Notes: generated by a model not told the origin, from the sequence alone. A stretch of DNA of 64,000 nt from Adiantum capillus-veneris (GCA_014529385.2 CM043946.1:18807077-18871076), one strand, 5' to 3'. Counted from the first letter of the stretch, positions 10,024 through 19,692 are shown. Numbers and translations are program-made.

Positions 10024-12855
10024 CTACGGTAATCCCGTTCGTAGCTCTCCGTTAAGGAATGCTCGAAGTGCAAGGAATAACTCAGGATCTCCATACAGCT
10101 TTGCTATGATCGTGGTTCGGACCTCAGAAGACATGAAGTCCACTAGTTTGGCAACATTCATTGGCGTTTTGCAGGGTGTAGGTCCTTGACTAGGAACTGG
10201 TGAGGATGGAATCTCATATTCCTCAATGGGATCAGGTATTCCTTCGTTAAACATCCTTTCCAACAAGAAGGGTGTATGCTCACTTTCTGATGTCCCGTCC
10301 TCACTCCCTTCTTGGATGATACTAGATATGGCTAACGGTCTATGGTTCATGTGGGGTGGATGAACTTGCGTGGGAAACACTGTGTCATGAATTTTGACCT
10401 GCATGGGTTCTGGTTCTAGTTTCCTTTGAGTCTCCTCCACTAAACCTCTTAGATGTTTCACCTGCTTAATCTCGTCTACTGGGTTTGGGTACGTCCCAAT
10501 CTTCTTTTTACGATTCTTCCCTTTTTGCCCCTGCGATTTATCTTGGGGGTCTTGGATTGGATTTGGAAACACTTGTGGTGTTTTCAGAGGCTCTTTATGG
10601 TTTTCTCTTATTCGGTTTTCATTTGGTTTCATGTTACGGTTTTCTTTGTCGGTCTTTCCCTTTGTGGTATTGGTTCTAGTCTCCATTGTCTCGACTGAAT
10701 CTGAATCATCCTCGAGGTCATTCATATACACGGGGTCATCTCCTGTTCCTATGTTTGTTTTGGAACTTGGCTTTGAACTTTCCGTATTCTGCGACTTCTT
10801 CCTTCGTGTCTTCTTTTTCTTTGCTTGGATAATTGACGCGGTATCTCTCTCTTCGAGGATATGTCCTGGCCCTTGAAGCATGGACCGTGTAATCGCATAA
10901 GCAGGTGCGACGGGTGGTATTGGCGATGTCACACTAGCAATTTCGACCAAATTCAGGGGTGTGATTTTAGGCGCATTTGGGTTATAGGGGCATTGGGCAA
11001 TCAAGTGATCTATGCCACAACGATTACATGTGAGTATTGGCATTGCAGACGTGCTCCCTTGATTCATTTGCATCTGTGCAGCATTCTTTTGCAGCCTAAT
11101 AGGGCACTCCGCTACTCGATGTGGTCCACCACACTCGTAGCATTGAAGAGGTGGCCTCCTAGCCTGGGTGTTGATATTTTGACCTCTGGATGCGAGAGCA
11201 GCAGCTTGATAAACCGGCTTGACTTGTCCCCAACAATCTTCCATGTAGTATATAGGACACTCTTCCAATGTATCAAGTCCGTAGGCAATACTAGTGTCTA
11301 TTTCCTCCTCACAGCCATCTGCATAAGCATTTGATGGCTCGCAACCCACTTGGTTCATAGGGGCGACTCTTGGATGCGGGGGCTGCGGTCCTAGCACAGG
11401 AGGTGGTAACGGTGTAGCTTGTACAACATTTTGAGATCTAGGGACCATGTGTTGCGGTAGTTGCTCAACAGGTGGAGTAGGCATCAATACAGGAGCTCGA
11501 GGCGCATCCGTCCAGGCTACAGGTGGTCTATTTGCCATCATACGTTTGATCATTAAACAATCCTTAGCTTGGTGACCATACCTACCACATGCGTTGCAAG
11601 TTCCATTAAATTTTACTCTAAATGTAGGGCACTCACTAGTGCTATGTGGACCTAAGCAAAGGGAACACCATTGTTGCTCCCTTCTTGGATACATGTGACT
11701 ATTTTGAGGGGGTCGATTATCCTTAAGAGACTCTTGGATTGCCTTGGTGAGGTCTGTCAAGAATGTCTCAAATACCTTTGGCTCATTGGCAATGGGCTTT
11801 GCAGTCATGGGTTCATACTCAATGGCTTGTGAGCTAGTGGATCTCGTGTCAGTAGACACCCTCATGCCTGCTATCATCAAGTTGTCCTCTAATTGGATTG
11901 CATTGGCAGTGACATCTTCCCAGGTTGTGATACCTCTAATCACTAGTCCATTATAGATTCCTTCATTCCTCAACCCTCGAATGAATCGATCAAGCAGTTG
12001 GTTATTGTTGAAGCGCTCATTTACAGGGCAGCGAGAGTTTAAGTGCTTTAGACGACTAATGAAGTCCCTTACTGACTCTCCTTCCTTACGTTCGGCCTTC
12101 TGTAGCTGAGATGCTACACCCCAAAGCACACCTTCTCGTATGTACTCCTTTAGAAACAACCTTCGAAGGGTAGGGTAGATTGTTTTCTCGTCCACCCTTA
12201 GGGTCCTATACCAATCTCCAGCCTTCCCACTTAATGTCAAGCTTAAGGCATTGCACTTATGTAGTTCGTTGCGTTCCCCTAAGGAATCACATACTTGTTC
12301 AAACACTTCAATGTGTTTCCTAGCATCTTCGTCCCCATTGAATTTTTGCGTGAGTTTGGCAATTTGTACTGCCTTACTTCTAGGCTCTCTATCAGATGCA
12401 TGACGCATATTTTCCGCGATAGATCGACCTATGGTTTGAGCAAACGCTGCCAAGTCACCTATGTGAGGAGGCAGGGCCGGTGGAGGTACTCTTGGAATCA
12501 TATGTGGGAGAGGAACGGGTACCGGTCTTGGCATATGTGTGGATGATGCAGGATATGGAACATAACCGGGCATAGGTCCACTAGGATAAGAGCTAGGGAA
12601 CGGCACTCGAGGAGCATAAGCAAGTGGTACAATTGGAGGTGTGGGGGCCATGTGTGCATAAGGGGCTAGAGGCACATATGGTCGAGGCCCCATATTAGGT
12701 ACTACGACACTAGGTAGTGGCACTGCGCTAACCGTAGATGTCATCGGTACATTCTCTGTTAGGCTTATCCCTGGAGTGAGCACTGTGTTTTCCTTGATAG
12801 AGGGTTGAGCCAAGTTAGGGAAGCTAAAGTTTTCGCTCGGAGGCTCAGATTGCAT
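10024..12855 (-). CDS. Gag polyprotein with four CCHC zinc knuckles
   Basis: The 943-residue protein would form the capsid and package RNA. The N-terminal 150 residues are Pro-rich. Residues about 160-310 match the retrotransposon gag domain (FNGDEDARKHIEVFEQV, the GKAGDWYRTL segment, then the SVRDFISRLKHL segment). Four zinc knuckles follow: CSLCLGPHSTSEC and CNACGRYGHQAKDC near residues 397-440, CYECGGPHRVAEC near 571 and CNRCGIDHLIAQC near 611. The tail is Lys/Glu-rich. Four knuckles are more than the one or two usual in plant Ty3 Gag. The ATG at 12855 follows an in-frame TAA by 21 nt, so the upstream segment may be the true N-terminus. Confidence 0.85.
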   Translation of the reverse strand: MQSEPPSENFSFPNLAQPSIKENTVLTPGISLTENVPMTSTVSAVPLPSVVVPNMGPRPYVPLAPYAHMAPTPPIVPLAYAPRVPFPSSYPSGPMPGYVPYPASSTHMPRPVPVPLPHMIPRVPPPALPPHIGDLAAFAQTIGRSIAENMRHASDREPRSKAVQIAKLTQKFNGDEDARKHIEVFEQVCDSLGERNELHKCNALSLTLSGKAGDWYRTLRVDEKTIYPTLRRLFLKEYIREGVLWGVASQLQKAERKEGESVRDFISRLKHLNSRCPVNERFNNNQLLDRFIRGLRNEGIYNGLVIRGITTWEDVTANAIQLEDNLMIAGMRVSTDTRSTSSQAIEYEPMTAKPIANEPKVFETFLTDLTKAIQESLKDNRPPQNSHMYPRREQQWCSLCLGPHSTSECPTFRVKFNGTCNACGRYGHQAKDCLMIKRMMANRPPVAWTDAPRAPVLMPTPPVEQLPQHMVPRSQNVVQATPLPPPVLGPQPPHPRVAPMNQVGCEPSNAYADGCEEEIDTSIAYGLDTLEECPIYYMEDCWGQVKPVYQAAALASRGQNINTQARRPPLQCYECGGPHRVAECPIRLQKNAAQMQMNQGSTSAMPILTCNRCGIDHLIAQCPYNPNAPKITPLNLVEIASVTSPIPPVAPAYAITRSMLQGPGHILEERDTASIIQAKKKKTRRKKSQNTESSKPSSKTNIGTGDDPVYMNDLEDDSDSVETMETRTNTTKGKTDKENRNMKPNENRIRENHKEPLKTPQVFPNPIQDPQDKSQGQKGKNRKKKIGTYPNPVDEIKQVKHLRGLVEETQRKLEPEPMQVKIHDTVFPTQVHPPHMNHRPLAISSIIQEGSEDGTSESEHTPFLLERMFNEGIPDPIEEYEIPSSPVPSQGPTPCKTPMNVAKLVDFMSSEVRTTIIAKLYGDPELFLALRAFLNGELRTGLP

Positions 12856-12876
12856 AGAGACCCCAGGTGAAATGAC

Positions 12877-13722
12877 TTAAGATGGGTCCATGGGACTCAT
12901 TAGAGGAGTCTCCATTTGTGATAGAGTAGGCTGTTGAGCCTTGCTCGTATCCAGAAATCTCATGGGGCCAGTTGAGAGTATATTTACCCCTCGGTTTTGC
13001 CTTTCTGATTGAATAATGCCATGGATAACATTACAGATCATTTTCTGTTGATCTTCGATGCTCGTGGCACTAGAGGTGGATTGTACAATCTCTATCCATC
13101 CTACATGGTAGGCGTGGCCAGAGTGTAGATCCGTCAACACCTCAGTGTGGAGGTCGTATGTCCAATGATCATTAATGAACAATCCTTCTAGAGTCGACGT
13201 GTTAACGGTTTCTTGTGAGGTAGAAGCAATGTTGCTCCCCGTGGTTTTACTTGTCACCAACGGTACTCTAGAGGGAACTTCTGAAGGAGGCAGCTCAACA
13301 GGGCCTTCTTGGTAAGAAGTTGGTAGGATATCCACATGGACACTCTTTGGGGGTGTGGGGTCCACGTGCGATGTGAAAGGAGATTCCACTTCCCCACCCC
13401 CTTCGCGTGCTTCATCTGCATCAGGTTCCGAGCGAGTAGCTCTACCTAATGTTTCCATGAAACGGCTAAACATACTAGTACTAGGCTGTGGAGCTTCGGG
13501 AGGTGCATGGCCTTCTCTCTCAGTGTTTTGGGTAGGGTATGCTTCCATGATTTCTGAGTCGGAGGAAGAATCACTAGCGGCTATTTTAGGGTCTTGGGTG
13601 GTGCTACCTTGTGTCCCCGCTGAGGGTCTAGAGCTTATCGTGGATGGGTAATGGGTGTCCGTATGAACAGAGGCACCCTCAATATGCTCGTGTTCTAGCA
13701 CCCACCCAGAGCGTAAGTGCAT
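12877..13722 (-). CDS. First segment of the gag-pro frame (MHLRSG protein)
   Basis: These 281 codons start with MHLRSGWVLE and are in frame with the Gag ORF, separated only by TAA (12877-12879). Openings with a basic RSG motif occur in some Ty3 polyproteins. The body is Ser/Thr/Pro-rich with no recognised domain. With the next three segments it makes one continuous frame (13722 to 8542) interrupted by exactly three stops, TAA, TAG and TGA. Confidence 0.6.
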   Translation of the reverse strand: MHLRSGWVLEHEHIEGASVHTDTHYPSTISSRPSAGTQGSTTQDPKIAASDSSSDSEIMEAYPTQNTEREGHAPPEAPQPSTSMFSRFMETLGRATRSEPDADEAREGGGEVESPFTSHVDPTPPKSVHVDILPTSYQEGPVELPPSEVPSRVPLVTSKTTGSNIASTSQETVNTSTLEGLFINDHWTYDLHTEVLTDLHSGHAYHVGWIEIVQSTSSATSIEDQQKMICNVIHGIIQSERQNRGVNILSTGPMRFLDTSKAQQPTLSQMETPLMSPMDPS

Positions 13723-14620
13723 GTGCTTTTGATACCCTAAGGTGTCAAAAAGCTGTTCTAGGAGGCCTTGTGACTAGTTTTTAGTGCGTTTTTTGTTTGT
13801 TTTTTTGCTAGATTTTTTAGAGCGTGTCGTGGAATGGGTCGTGTGATAGCTCGAAACGAGCGTATCGGTCAGAGGGTCGTGCCGTGCTTTACAGCCCTCC
13901 GTTTGGTCACTCTATGCCCTCGGAATCCCTAAAACTGTCAATTTCCAGTAGGGAACTAGGCCCAAACTAGAAAGTCTAAAGGTGCAAGTGGAAAGAGAAA
14001 GGAGGAGAGTGGAGGACTTGTCCCACATGCTCTCATTCTCTCTTGAGGGAGTAGGGTATATATATAAGAGTGAGTGTAGTATATATCATAAGATTGAGGA
14101 TTGAGGCCTGGGCCTGGGCTTGGGCTTGGGCTTGGGCTTGGGAAAACGATCCCGATCTATCTTTTATACAAACCAACCCGTCCGTTTTAAGAGTCACGTT
14201 TTTTATTTTCGAAAAATATCGCCGCCCACTCGCTCGCGTTTTTAATTTCCGATTTTTTTTCCTTTTAAAATTATTTTTTTTTCTCAAAATTATTTTTTTT
14301 CTCAAAAAACTTTTTTTTTTTTTAAATTTTTTTTGTTGATGCAGAAAATACAGAAATTGAAAAAAATGCAGAAAAACGCAGAAATTGCAGCAAATTGACA
14401 GAAATGCAGAAAATTGCAGAAATTGAAAACGCCGAACTTGAAAATGCAGAAATTGCAGAAATTGAAAAAACGCAGACAATAGCAGAAATTGAAACTTGAC
14501 AGCAATTGCAGAAAACGCAAAAAACAGAAATCTTCCACACACTCCTTCCCTGCCTTTCCTATGATAGAAATTGCACCACAAGGAAGCGTAAAGTGCTAAC
14601 CGAGCTTAGTGTAGGGCATA
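13723..14620 (-). other. Leader (5' UTR) of the gag-pro element with repeats
   Basis: About 900 bp lie between the PBS and the first ATG on the minus strand. They contain a GGGCTT hexamer array (about 14108-14142), runs of A/T homopolymer (14260-14335) and an imperfect array of GCAGAAATTG-type units (14340-14525). ORFs here encode Phe/Leu-rich or Lys-rich low-complexity peptides and are not believed. The leader may hold packaging signals, which is inference. Confidence 0.5.
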
Positions 14621-14638
14621 TCCCCGGCAGCGGCGCCA
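14621..14638 (-). other. Primer binding site, tRNA-Asp type
   Basis: On the minus strand, TGGCGCCGCTGCCGGGGA begins 4 nt after the 5' LTR. It differs by one base from the tRNA-Asp-complementary PBS known from plant Athila/Ogre-type Ty3 elements. It fixes the orientation of the element. Confidence 0.85.
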
Positions 14639-14642
14639 AAAA

Positions 14643-14893
14643 TGTGCGCTCCTTGCCGCACTGTCGAAGCAAGGGACTTGCCAATACACCGTATGCGAGC
14701 CACAAACGGCTCCAAGCACACAACAAGCCTAAACTAGCAAGCTCAAGAAAACAAAGGGTGTGTCACTCACCGCTCTACGCTCGCCTTCGTGGTGGATTCC
14801 TCGCCGCGATGAAGAAGAAGCTGCAGTCGTGCCGCGCTCAACCGCTTCGCCGCCGTCGTGCCTTCGTAATGCTCGATCGCACACACACTCTCC

Positions 14894-14929
<36 letters not shown>

Positions 14930-15222
14930 AGGAGGTGAAGAAGAAGAAGATGGAGATGGAGCAAGAGCACTCTTCAATTGCACAAATGAGAGAATGAGTA
15001 AAAATTAGGTTTAGTTGGCTTTTATAGGAGCTCACCCCATTCACACTTGGGCGCCCATGCTTAACCAACTAATCCCTTGAATGTCCAAGTTAAAGTGCGC
15101 CTCTCATCGACGATCACTCTACCTTTCCCTATTGGACCGACAAGCCTGGTACCTGACTCTACCAAATACATAATACACGTCCATCGTAGGTGATGGGTGT
15201 CCGTGTGCCGTGAGGGTTAACA
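14643..15222 (-). repeat. 5' LTR of the gag-pro element (right end)
   Basis: This 580-bp LTR is nearly identical to 6318-6911. The minus-strand TATA box CTATAAAAGCC lies at + strand 15018-15028 and should drive gag transcription leftward. The (CT)n tract (about 14886-14915) is shorter than in the other LTR and is broken by a C. Confidence 0.92.
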
Positions 15223-15227
15223 ATTTT
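15223..15227. repeat. Target-site duplication ATTTT, right copy
   Basis: It follows TTAACA and leads straight into LINE sequence (ATATAACAATGAG). Confidence 0.92.
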
Positions 15228-16281
15228 ATATAACAATGAGAAACTTGAAGTGGTAGATCACTTCAAGTACCTTGGCCTTGAGGTTCCATCCAATCATAAA
15301 TGGAAGGATTGTGCAATGCGTCGCTTGGAAGCCGGAAAGAGGGCCTATTATGCATTTGAGAACATGTGCAATGCAGGAGAGATCAAGTGTTGGGCTCTCA
15401 AAAAGTACCTCTTTGACACATTGGTGACACCGGTGCTTCTTTATGGAGTGGAGGTGTGGGGTGGAAGCATCGGGAAGTCTACTTGGAAAGAGTTTGAGAA
15501 TGTCCAAAAGCGTTTTCTCACCAACTTTCTCCAAGTCAAGACACAAACACCCTACATGCTCTTACTTCTTGAGTCCGGATTGCTTCCCATTGAGGTCTTG
15601 GGCATGCAAAGGGTTGTGGAGTACATGAGCAAGACACAACGTAGCCCTTTGCATCGACTTCCTAGAATCGCATATGAAGCAAGTCAAATGGTTCAAAAGA
15701 CATGCAAGAGCAAAATACTAAGTTCGGGGTGGATGCTTGATATCAAGAAATGGTTTGGAAGATGGGATGCATGTCACTTGGTCAAGGATGCGTCGATCGA
15801 CTCCCAAGTTAATGAGGCCTTCTTACAACGCAAATGTATCACGGCTTGGGAGAAATCCGGAGGTTCTCGCTTTAGCCATTACACCACACATGTTGCCCCA
15901 AACTACAAATCTCTCTTCTTTTCAGAACGAGGTAACCGAACCCATTCCTACATCCTTCAGCCCATCCCGTTGAGTGCGATCCGCACCATTGCCTCCATTC
16001 GTCTTAGCTCCCATTCTCTACGCTGCAAGACAGGACGTTGGGGCACTGGCGAGGAGTGTCATCGACTTTGTACCTTATGCCCTCATCAAGTGCGAGAGAG
16101 TGAGTACCACACACTACTTGAGTGCTCAGCTTTTGACCACATTAGGTCCTCTTTTCCCCATATATTCAGCCATGATCTCTCCCTACATACCTTCCTCTCC
16201 CAACCACTCTCTATTGCGACGCTCATTTCAGCCATTTTTGAGCATCGAGAGTCACTTATGAACTCCACTCACACCACGTGA
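15228..16281 (+). pseudogene. LINE copy 2 ORF2, 3' part
   Basis: This is the continuation of copy 2 beyond the LTR element. It reads without a stop from the thumb region (HFKYLGLEVP) through the conserved ALLYGVEVWGG-like segment to the C-terminal Cys/His cluster (CPHQV...HTLLEC) and TGA at 16279-16281. Relative to copy 1 it lacks 12 bp near the end (the codons for RCG and one neighbour). It is colinear with 1680-2744. Confidence 0.85.
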
Positions 16282-16374
16282 CATGTTCATTTGGTCCCAT
16301 AGGTCATATTTGACCTCCCAGGACGATAATAGAACTATCTATCTATCTATATATATATCTCTCTCTCTCTCTCT

Positions 16375-18067
16375 GTGACAAGCGTGCAAAGGGACAAGCG
16401 GGTTTTCGTCGATGCCATAGCACCATTGATCATCTTGTCACTCTTCGTGTTCTCATGGAGGAAAGTCGGTTGAAAGGCAAGCGATTGTATTGTTGTTTTG
16501 TGGACTTTAAGAAAGCCTTTGATATGATTCCACGTAACAATTTGTGGAGAAGGATGGAAGAACTCCAAGTGCCAAGTGAGTTTATGCTTGCGGTTTCTCG
16601 AATCTATGAGAAGGTGATTTGTCAATTGCGCATGGGAAGAGAAATTTCAGAAATTTTTGTAAGCACTATTGGGGTTAAACAAGGATGTCCATTGTCACCA
16701 ACTCTCTTTGGTCTATGCATCGATCAATTGGAACAAATGGTACTTGACTTTATGCAAGAAGAAGGCATTGAAGAGGTCACTATTTGCAATGCGGTAATCA
16801 TGCTTTTGTTGTATGCGGATGATGTAGTGCTTCTAGCACACACTTTAGAAGATGCACAAAAGCTTATGGTTGTCCTTGAGAACTTTTGCTTGCATAGTGG
16901 GCTGATTATAAATGAATCCAAAACAAAGGTTATGCTTGTGAAAACCAACCATAAGGAGAAGCCATGCATTGTGTACAACAACGAGACACTTGAAGTTGTT
17001 GAGAGCTTTAAGTACCTTGGCCTTGAGGTTCCATCCAATCACAAGTGGCATGAATGTGCTATGCGTCGTTTGGAAGCGGGAAAGAGAGCATATTATGCAT
17101 TTGAGAACATGTGTAATGCGGGAAACATCAAGTGTTGGGTTCTCAAGAAGTATCTTTTTGATGCATTGGTGACACCGGTTCTTCTTTATGGAGTTGAAGT
17201 GTGGGGCGGGAGCATCTCAAAGTCTACTTGGAAAGAGTTTGAGAATGTCCAAAAGAGTTTTCTTACAAACTTTCTCCAAGTTAAGACACAAACACCATAT
17301 ATGCTCTTACTTCTTGAGTCGGGATCTCTTCCAATTGAGGTTATGGGCATGGAAAGGGTTGTGGAGTACATGATAAAGATGCGTCAAAACCCCTCACATC
17401 GACTTCCTACAATTGCATGGGAAGCAAGCAAAAAAGTTCAAAAGACGCATAAAAGCAAGATCTTGAGCACGGGATGGATGCAAGACATAAAGAAGTGGTT
17501 TGGGAGATGGGATGCATTACACTTGCTACATGATGCTTCAATTGACTCTCAAGTGAATGAAGCTTTTCTACAACGCCAATGTATTACGGCTTGGGAGAAA
17601 TCCGGTGGGTCACGCTTCATACATTACACCACCTATATTGCCCCCAACTACAAAACCATGTTCTTCGCTGAGAAAGCTCCCATTACATCCTTATTCGATG
17701 CGAGCACTTAGCAGCAATTCGGGGCTCCAAATGCGAGATAGCGTGGGGCAATGGAGAAGAGTCAAATCGATTGTGCACATTATGCTCACTGCAAGTTCGA
17801 GAGTCTGAGTACCACACACTACTAGAGTGCTCAGCTTTTGATCACATCCGAACTTGCTTCTCTCACATTTTCAGCCATAACTTAGACCTACACACTTTCC
17901 TCTCCCAGCCAAAGTGTGGGCTCTCCATTGCGACTCTCATCACTACAATTTTGGAGCATCGAGAGTCACTCATCAGCCATACACATACTACATCACATGT
18001 AACTTTGGTCCCATAGGTCATATTTGACCTCCGAGGACGATAATAAAATCTATCTATCTATCTATCT
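16375..18067 (+). mobile_element. LINE copy 3, 5'-truncated, diverged subfamily
   Basis: This copy begins directly after (TC)n at 16374, at a point equivalent to copy 1 base ~1085 (start of the RT), so it is 5'-truncated. Its sequence differs from copies 1 and 2 at many synonymous sites, which marks an older or sister subfamily. It ends with the same hairpin (18016-18029), GGACGATAATAAAA and a (TCTA)n tail. Confidence 0.88.
16377..18016 (+). pseudogene. LINE copy 3 ORF2 remnant (RT and zinc tail), frameshifted
   Basis: The RT is readable from about 16377 to a stop at 17711, with motif A VDFKKAFD, motif B GVKQGCPLSP and YADD present. A frameshift after KAPITS moves the C-terminal zinc segment (LCTLC...HTLLEC) into another frame (17771-18016). 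The many synonymous differences from copies 1 and 2 imply that the family evolved under protein-level selection. Confidence 0.8.
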
Positions 18068-18411
18068 CTCTATTTCTATCCCTATCTCTATCTCTCCCTC
18101 TTTCTCTCATTCTCTCTTTTTATCTCTCTCTGTCTCTCTCCCTCTTTCCGTCTCTCTCTCTCTTTCTCTCCCTCTTTCCCTCTCTCCCTCTATCTCTCCC
18201 TTTTCTCTCTCTCTCTCTCTCTCTCCCTCCCTCTCTCTCTCTCCCTCCCTATCCCTATCTCTCTCTCTATCTCTCCTTCTCTCCCTATTTCTATCTCTCT
18301 CTCCTTCTCTCCCTATTTCTATCTCTCTCTCTTTCTCTCCCTCTTTCCTATCTCCCTATCTCTCTCCCTCTTTCTCTCTCTCTATCCCTATCCCCCCCCC
18401 CCCCTCTCTCT

Positions 18412-18447
<36 letters not shown>

Positions 18448-18485
18448 ATCTCTACCTCTTTCTCTCTATCTCTCTCTAGCTCTCC

Positions 18486-18540
<55 letters not shown>

Positions 18541-18843
18541 ATTCTCTCCCTCATTCTCTCTTTAAATCTCTCCCTCTTTCTGTCTCTCCCTACCCCTCTC
18601 TTTCCCTTTCATTAATTCTCTCCCTCTTTCTCTCATTCTCTCTTTATCTCTCTCTCTCAACATTTATCTCCCTCTCATTAATTATCTCTCTCTATTTATC
18701 TACCTCTGTCCCTCTTTCTCTCTCTCTCTTTATCTACTTCTCTCTCTATCTAACATTTCTCTCCCTCTCTATCTATTTCTCTCTTTCTATCTAACATTTC
18801 TCTCCCTCTCTTTAAATCTCTCCCTCTTTCTCTCTCACTCTCT

Positions 18844-18894
<51 letters not shown>

Positions 18895-18954
18895 AACATT
18901 TCTCTCCCTCTCTATGTATTTCTCTCTCTGTATCTAACATTTCTCTCCCTCGCT

Positions 18955-19012
<58 letters not shown>
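18048..19012 (+). repeat. 965-bp CT-rich polypyrimidine tract
   Basis: TCTA repeats at the LINE tail pass into roughly 965 bp of almost pure C/T on the + strand, with interspersed ATTAAT and TAACATT motifs repeated several times (ATCTAACATTTCTCTCCCTCTC-like units near 18750-18960). It ends in a (TC)n run at 19012. ORFs across it are low-complexity artefacts. Confidence 0.85.
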
Positions 19013-19177
19013 ACGTAACACTATTCAAACTATCATTTCAAAAACGTGCCTAACAAATCAATCATTTTCAAATGTGCGTAGCAAAGCAACCATTTTCAAA
19101 CGTGTTTAGCAAAGCAACCATTTCCTAATAAACGAGGTATGTTATGGATTCTCTATTTTTCCTTTTTTTTTTGGATT

Positions 19178-19181
<4 letters not shown>

Positions 19182-19242
<61 letters not shown>
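19182..19242 (+). repeat. (GT)n microsatellite
   Basis: About 30 perfect GT units lie inside the left part of the CACTA-like element. Confidence 0.9.
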
Positions 19243-19244
<2 letters not shown>

Positions 19245-19388
19245 TAGAAACAAAAGGGAAGAGGGGGAATGTGCTTTTGTGTTTACCTTTTATCTTTCTT
19301 TGTAGCGCGAGCAGCATGATCGACTATGAGCTTCCAAAGATTACGGTGGAATACCCCCTGGCGAAACTTGAGAATTTGGGAAAGAAGG

Positions 19389-19410
19389 AGGGGGGGGGGG
19401 AAGGGGGGGT

Positions 19411-19502
<92 letters not shown>
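19389..19502 (+). repeat. Poly(G) tract of about 110 bp
   Basis: There is an almost uninterrupted G homopolymer with a few single T or A breaks (GGGGTGGGG). It could form G-quadruplexes. The exact length is a likely sequencing or assembly weak point. Glycine- and proline-rich ORFs through it are artefacts. Confidence 0.85.
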
Positions 19503-19503
<1 letters not shown>

Positions 19504-19620
19504 GGGGATGGGGGGGAAGCTGGGGGGGGCGGGAGGGAAGGAGAGGCGGAGAGCAAGAACGCAGGGAATGCTGCAAAAACGCAACATACTTTGTCTTCTT
19601 TCCTTTTTTAGGCGCCAATT

Positions 19621-19692
19621 ATTACCGCGGATATTACCATGGCTATTACCGAGTCTATTATCGTGCCTATTATCGCGTATATTACCACGGCT
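19621..19692 (+). repeat. 12-bp subterminal repeat array, left
   Basis: Six consecutive 12-mers fit the pattern ATTAYCGNGNNT (ATTACCGCGGAT, ATTACCATGGCT, ATTACCGAGTCT, ATTATCGTGCCT, ATTATCGCGTAT, ATTACCACGGCT). The same unit occurs inverted at the right end. CACTA transposases bind short subterminal repeats of this size. Confidence 0.75.

Larger units (their letters stand above)
6318..15222 (-). mobile_element. Non-autonomous gag-pro LTR retrotransposon (TR-GAG-like), 8.9 kb, recent
   Basis: This is a complete LTR retrotransposon of 8,905 bp, read on the minus strand. On the + strand it begins TGTGCG and ends TTAACA, with 594- and 580-bp LTRs and 5-bp target duplications. Aligned by eye, the LTRs differ at about two bases plus microsatellite length, so insertion was recent. 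Internal landmarks are a PBS complementary to a tRNA-Asp 3' end (14621-14638), a polypurine tract (6912-6924), gag with four zinc knuckles, and a retropepsin. No reverse transcriptase, RNase H or integrase is recognisable; 6912-8541 is non-coding. This matches the described class of terminal-repeat elements carrying only GAG. The tRNA-Asp PBS points to a Tat/Athila/Ogre-type Ty3 partner, which is inference. Confidence 0.88.
2843..16374 (+). mobile_element. LINE copy 2, near full length, split by an LTR retrotransposon
   Basis: This copy begins immediately after the (TC)n tail of copy 1 and carries a roughly 220-bp 5' UTR, ORF1 and ORF2. Its body is interrupted at 6318-15222 by a nested LTR element flanked by ATTTT and resumes at 15228 with sequence colinear with copy 1. 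Without the insertion the element is about 4.6 kb including its tail. It ends with the same 3' hairpin (16302-16315) and a TATC/TA/TC tail to 16374. Copy 2 is the only one in the window that shows the whole gene order. Confidence 0.88.

Noticed and set aside
14033-14581. 182-codon Phe-rich ORF on the minus strand in the gag-pro leader
   Set aside because: Arises from the GCAGAAATTG-type array and A/T runs; no known domain, and it lies upstream of the main frame.
18024-18554. Ser/Leu-rich and Arg/Glu-rich ORFs through the CT tract
   Set aside because: Pure simple-repeat translation in every frame.
19014-19030. CACTATTCAAAC as the definite left end of the CACTA-like element
   Set aside because: It shares only about six bases with the right terminus, and the flanking 3-bp sequences do not match (TAA versus CTA). 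Kept only as a candidate.
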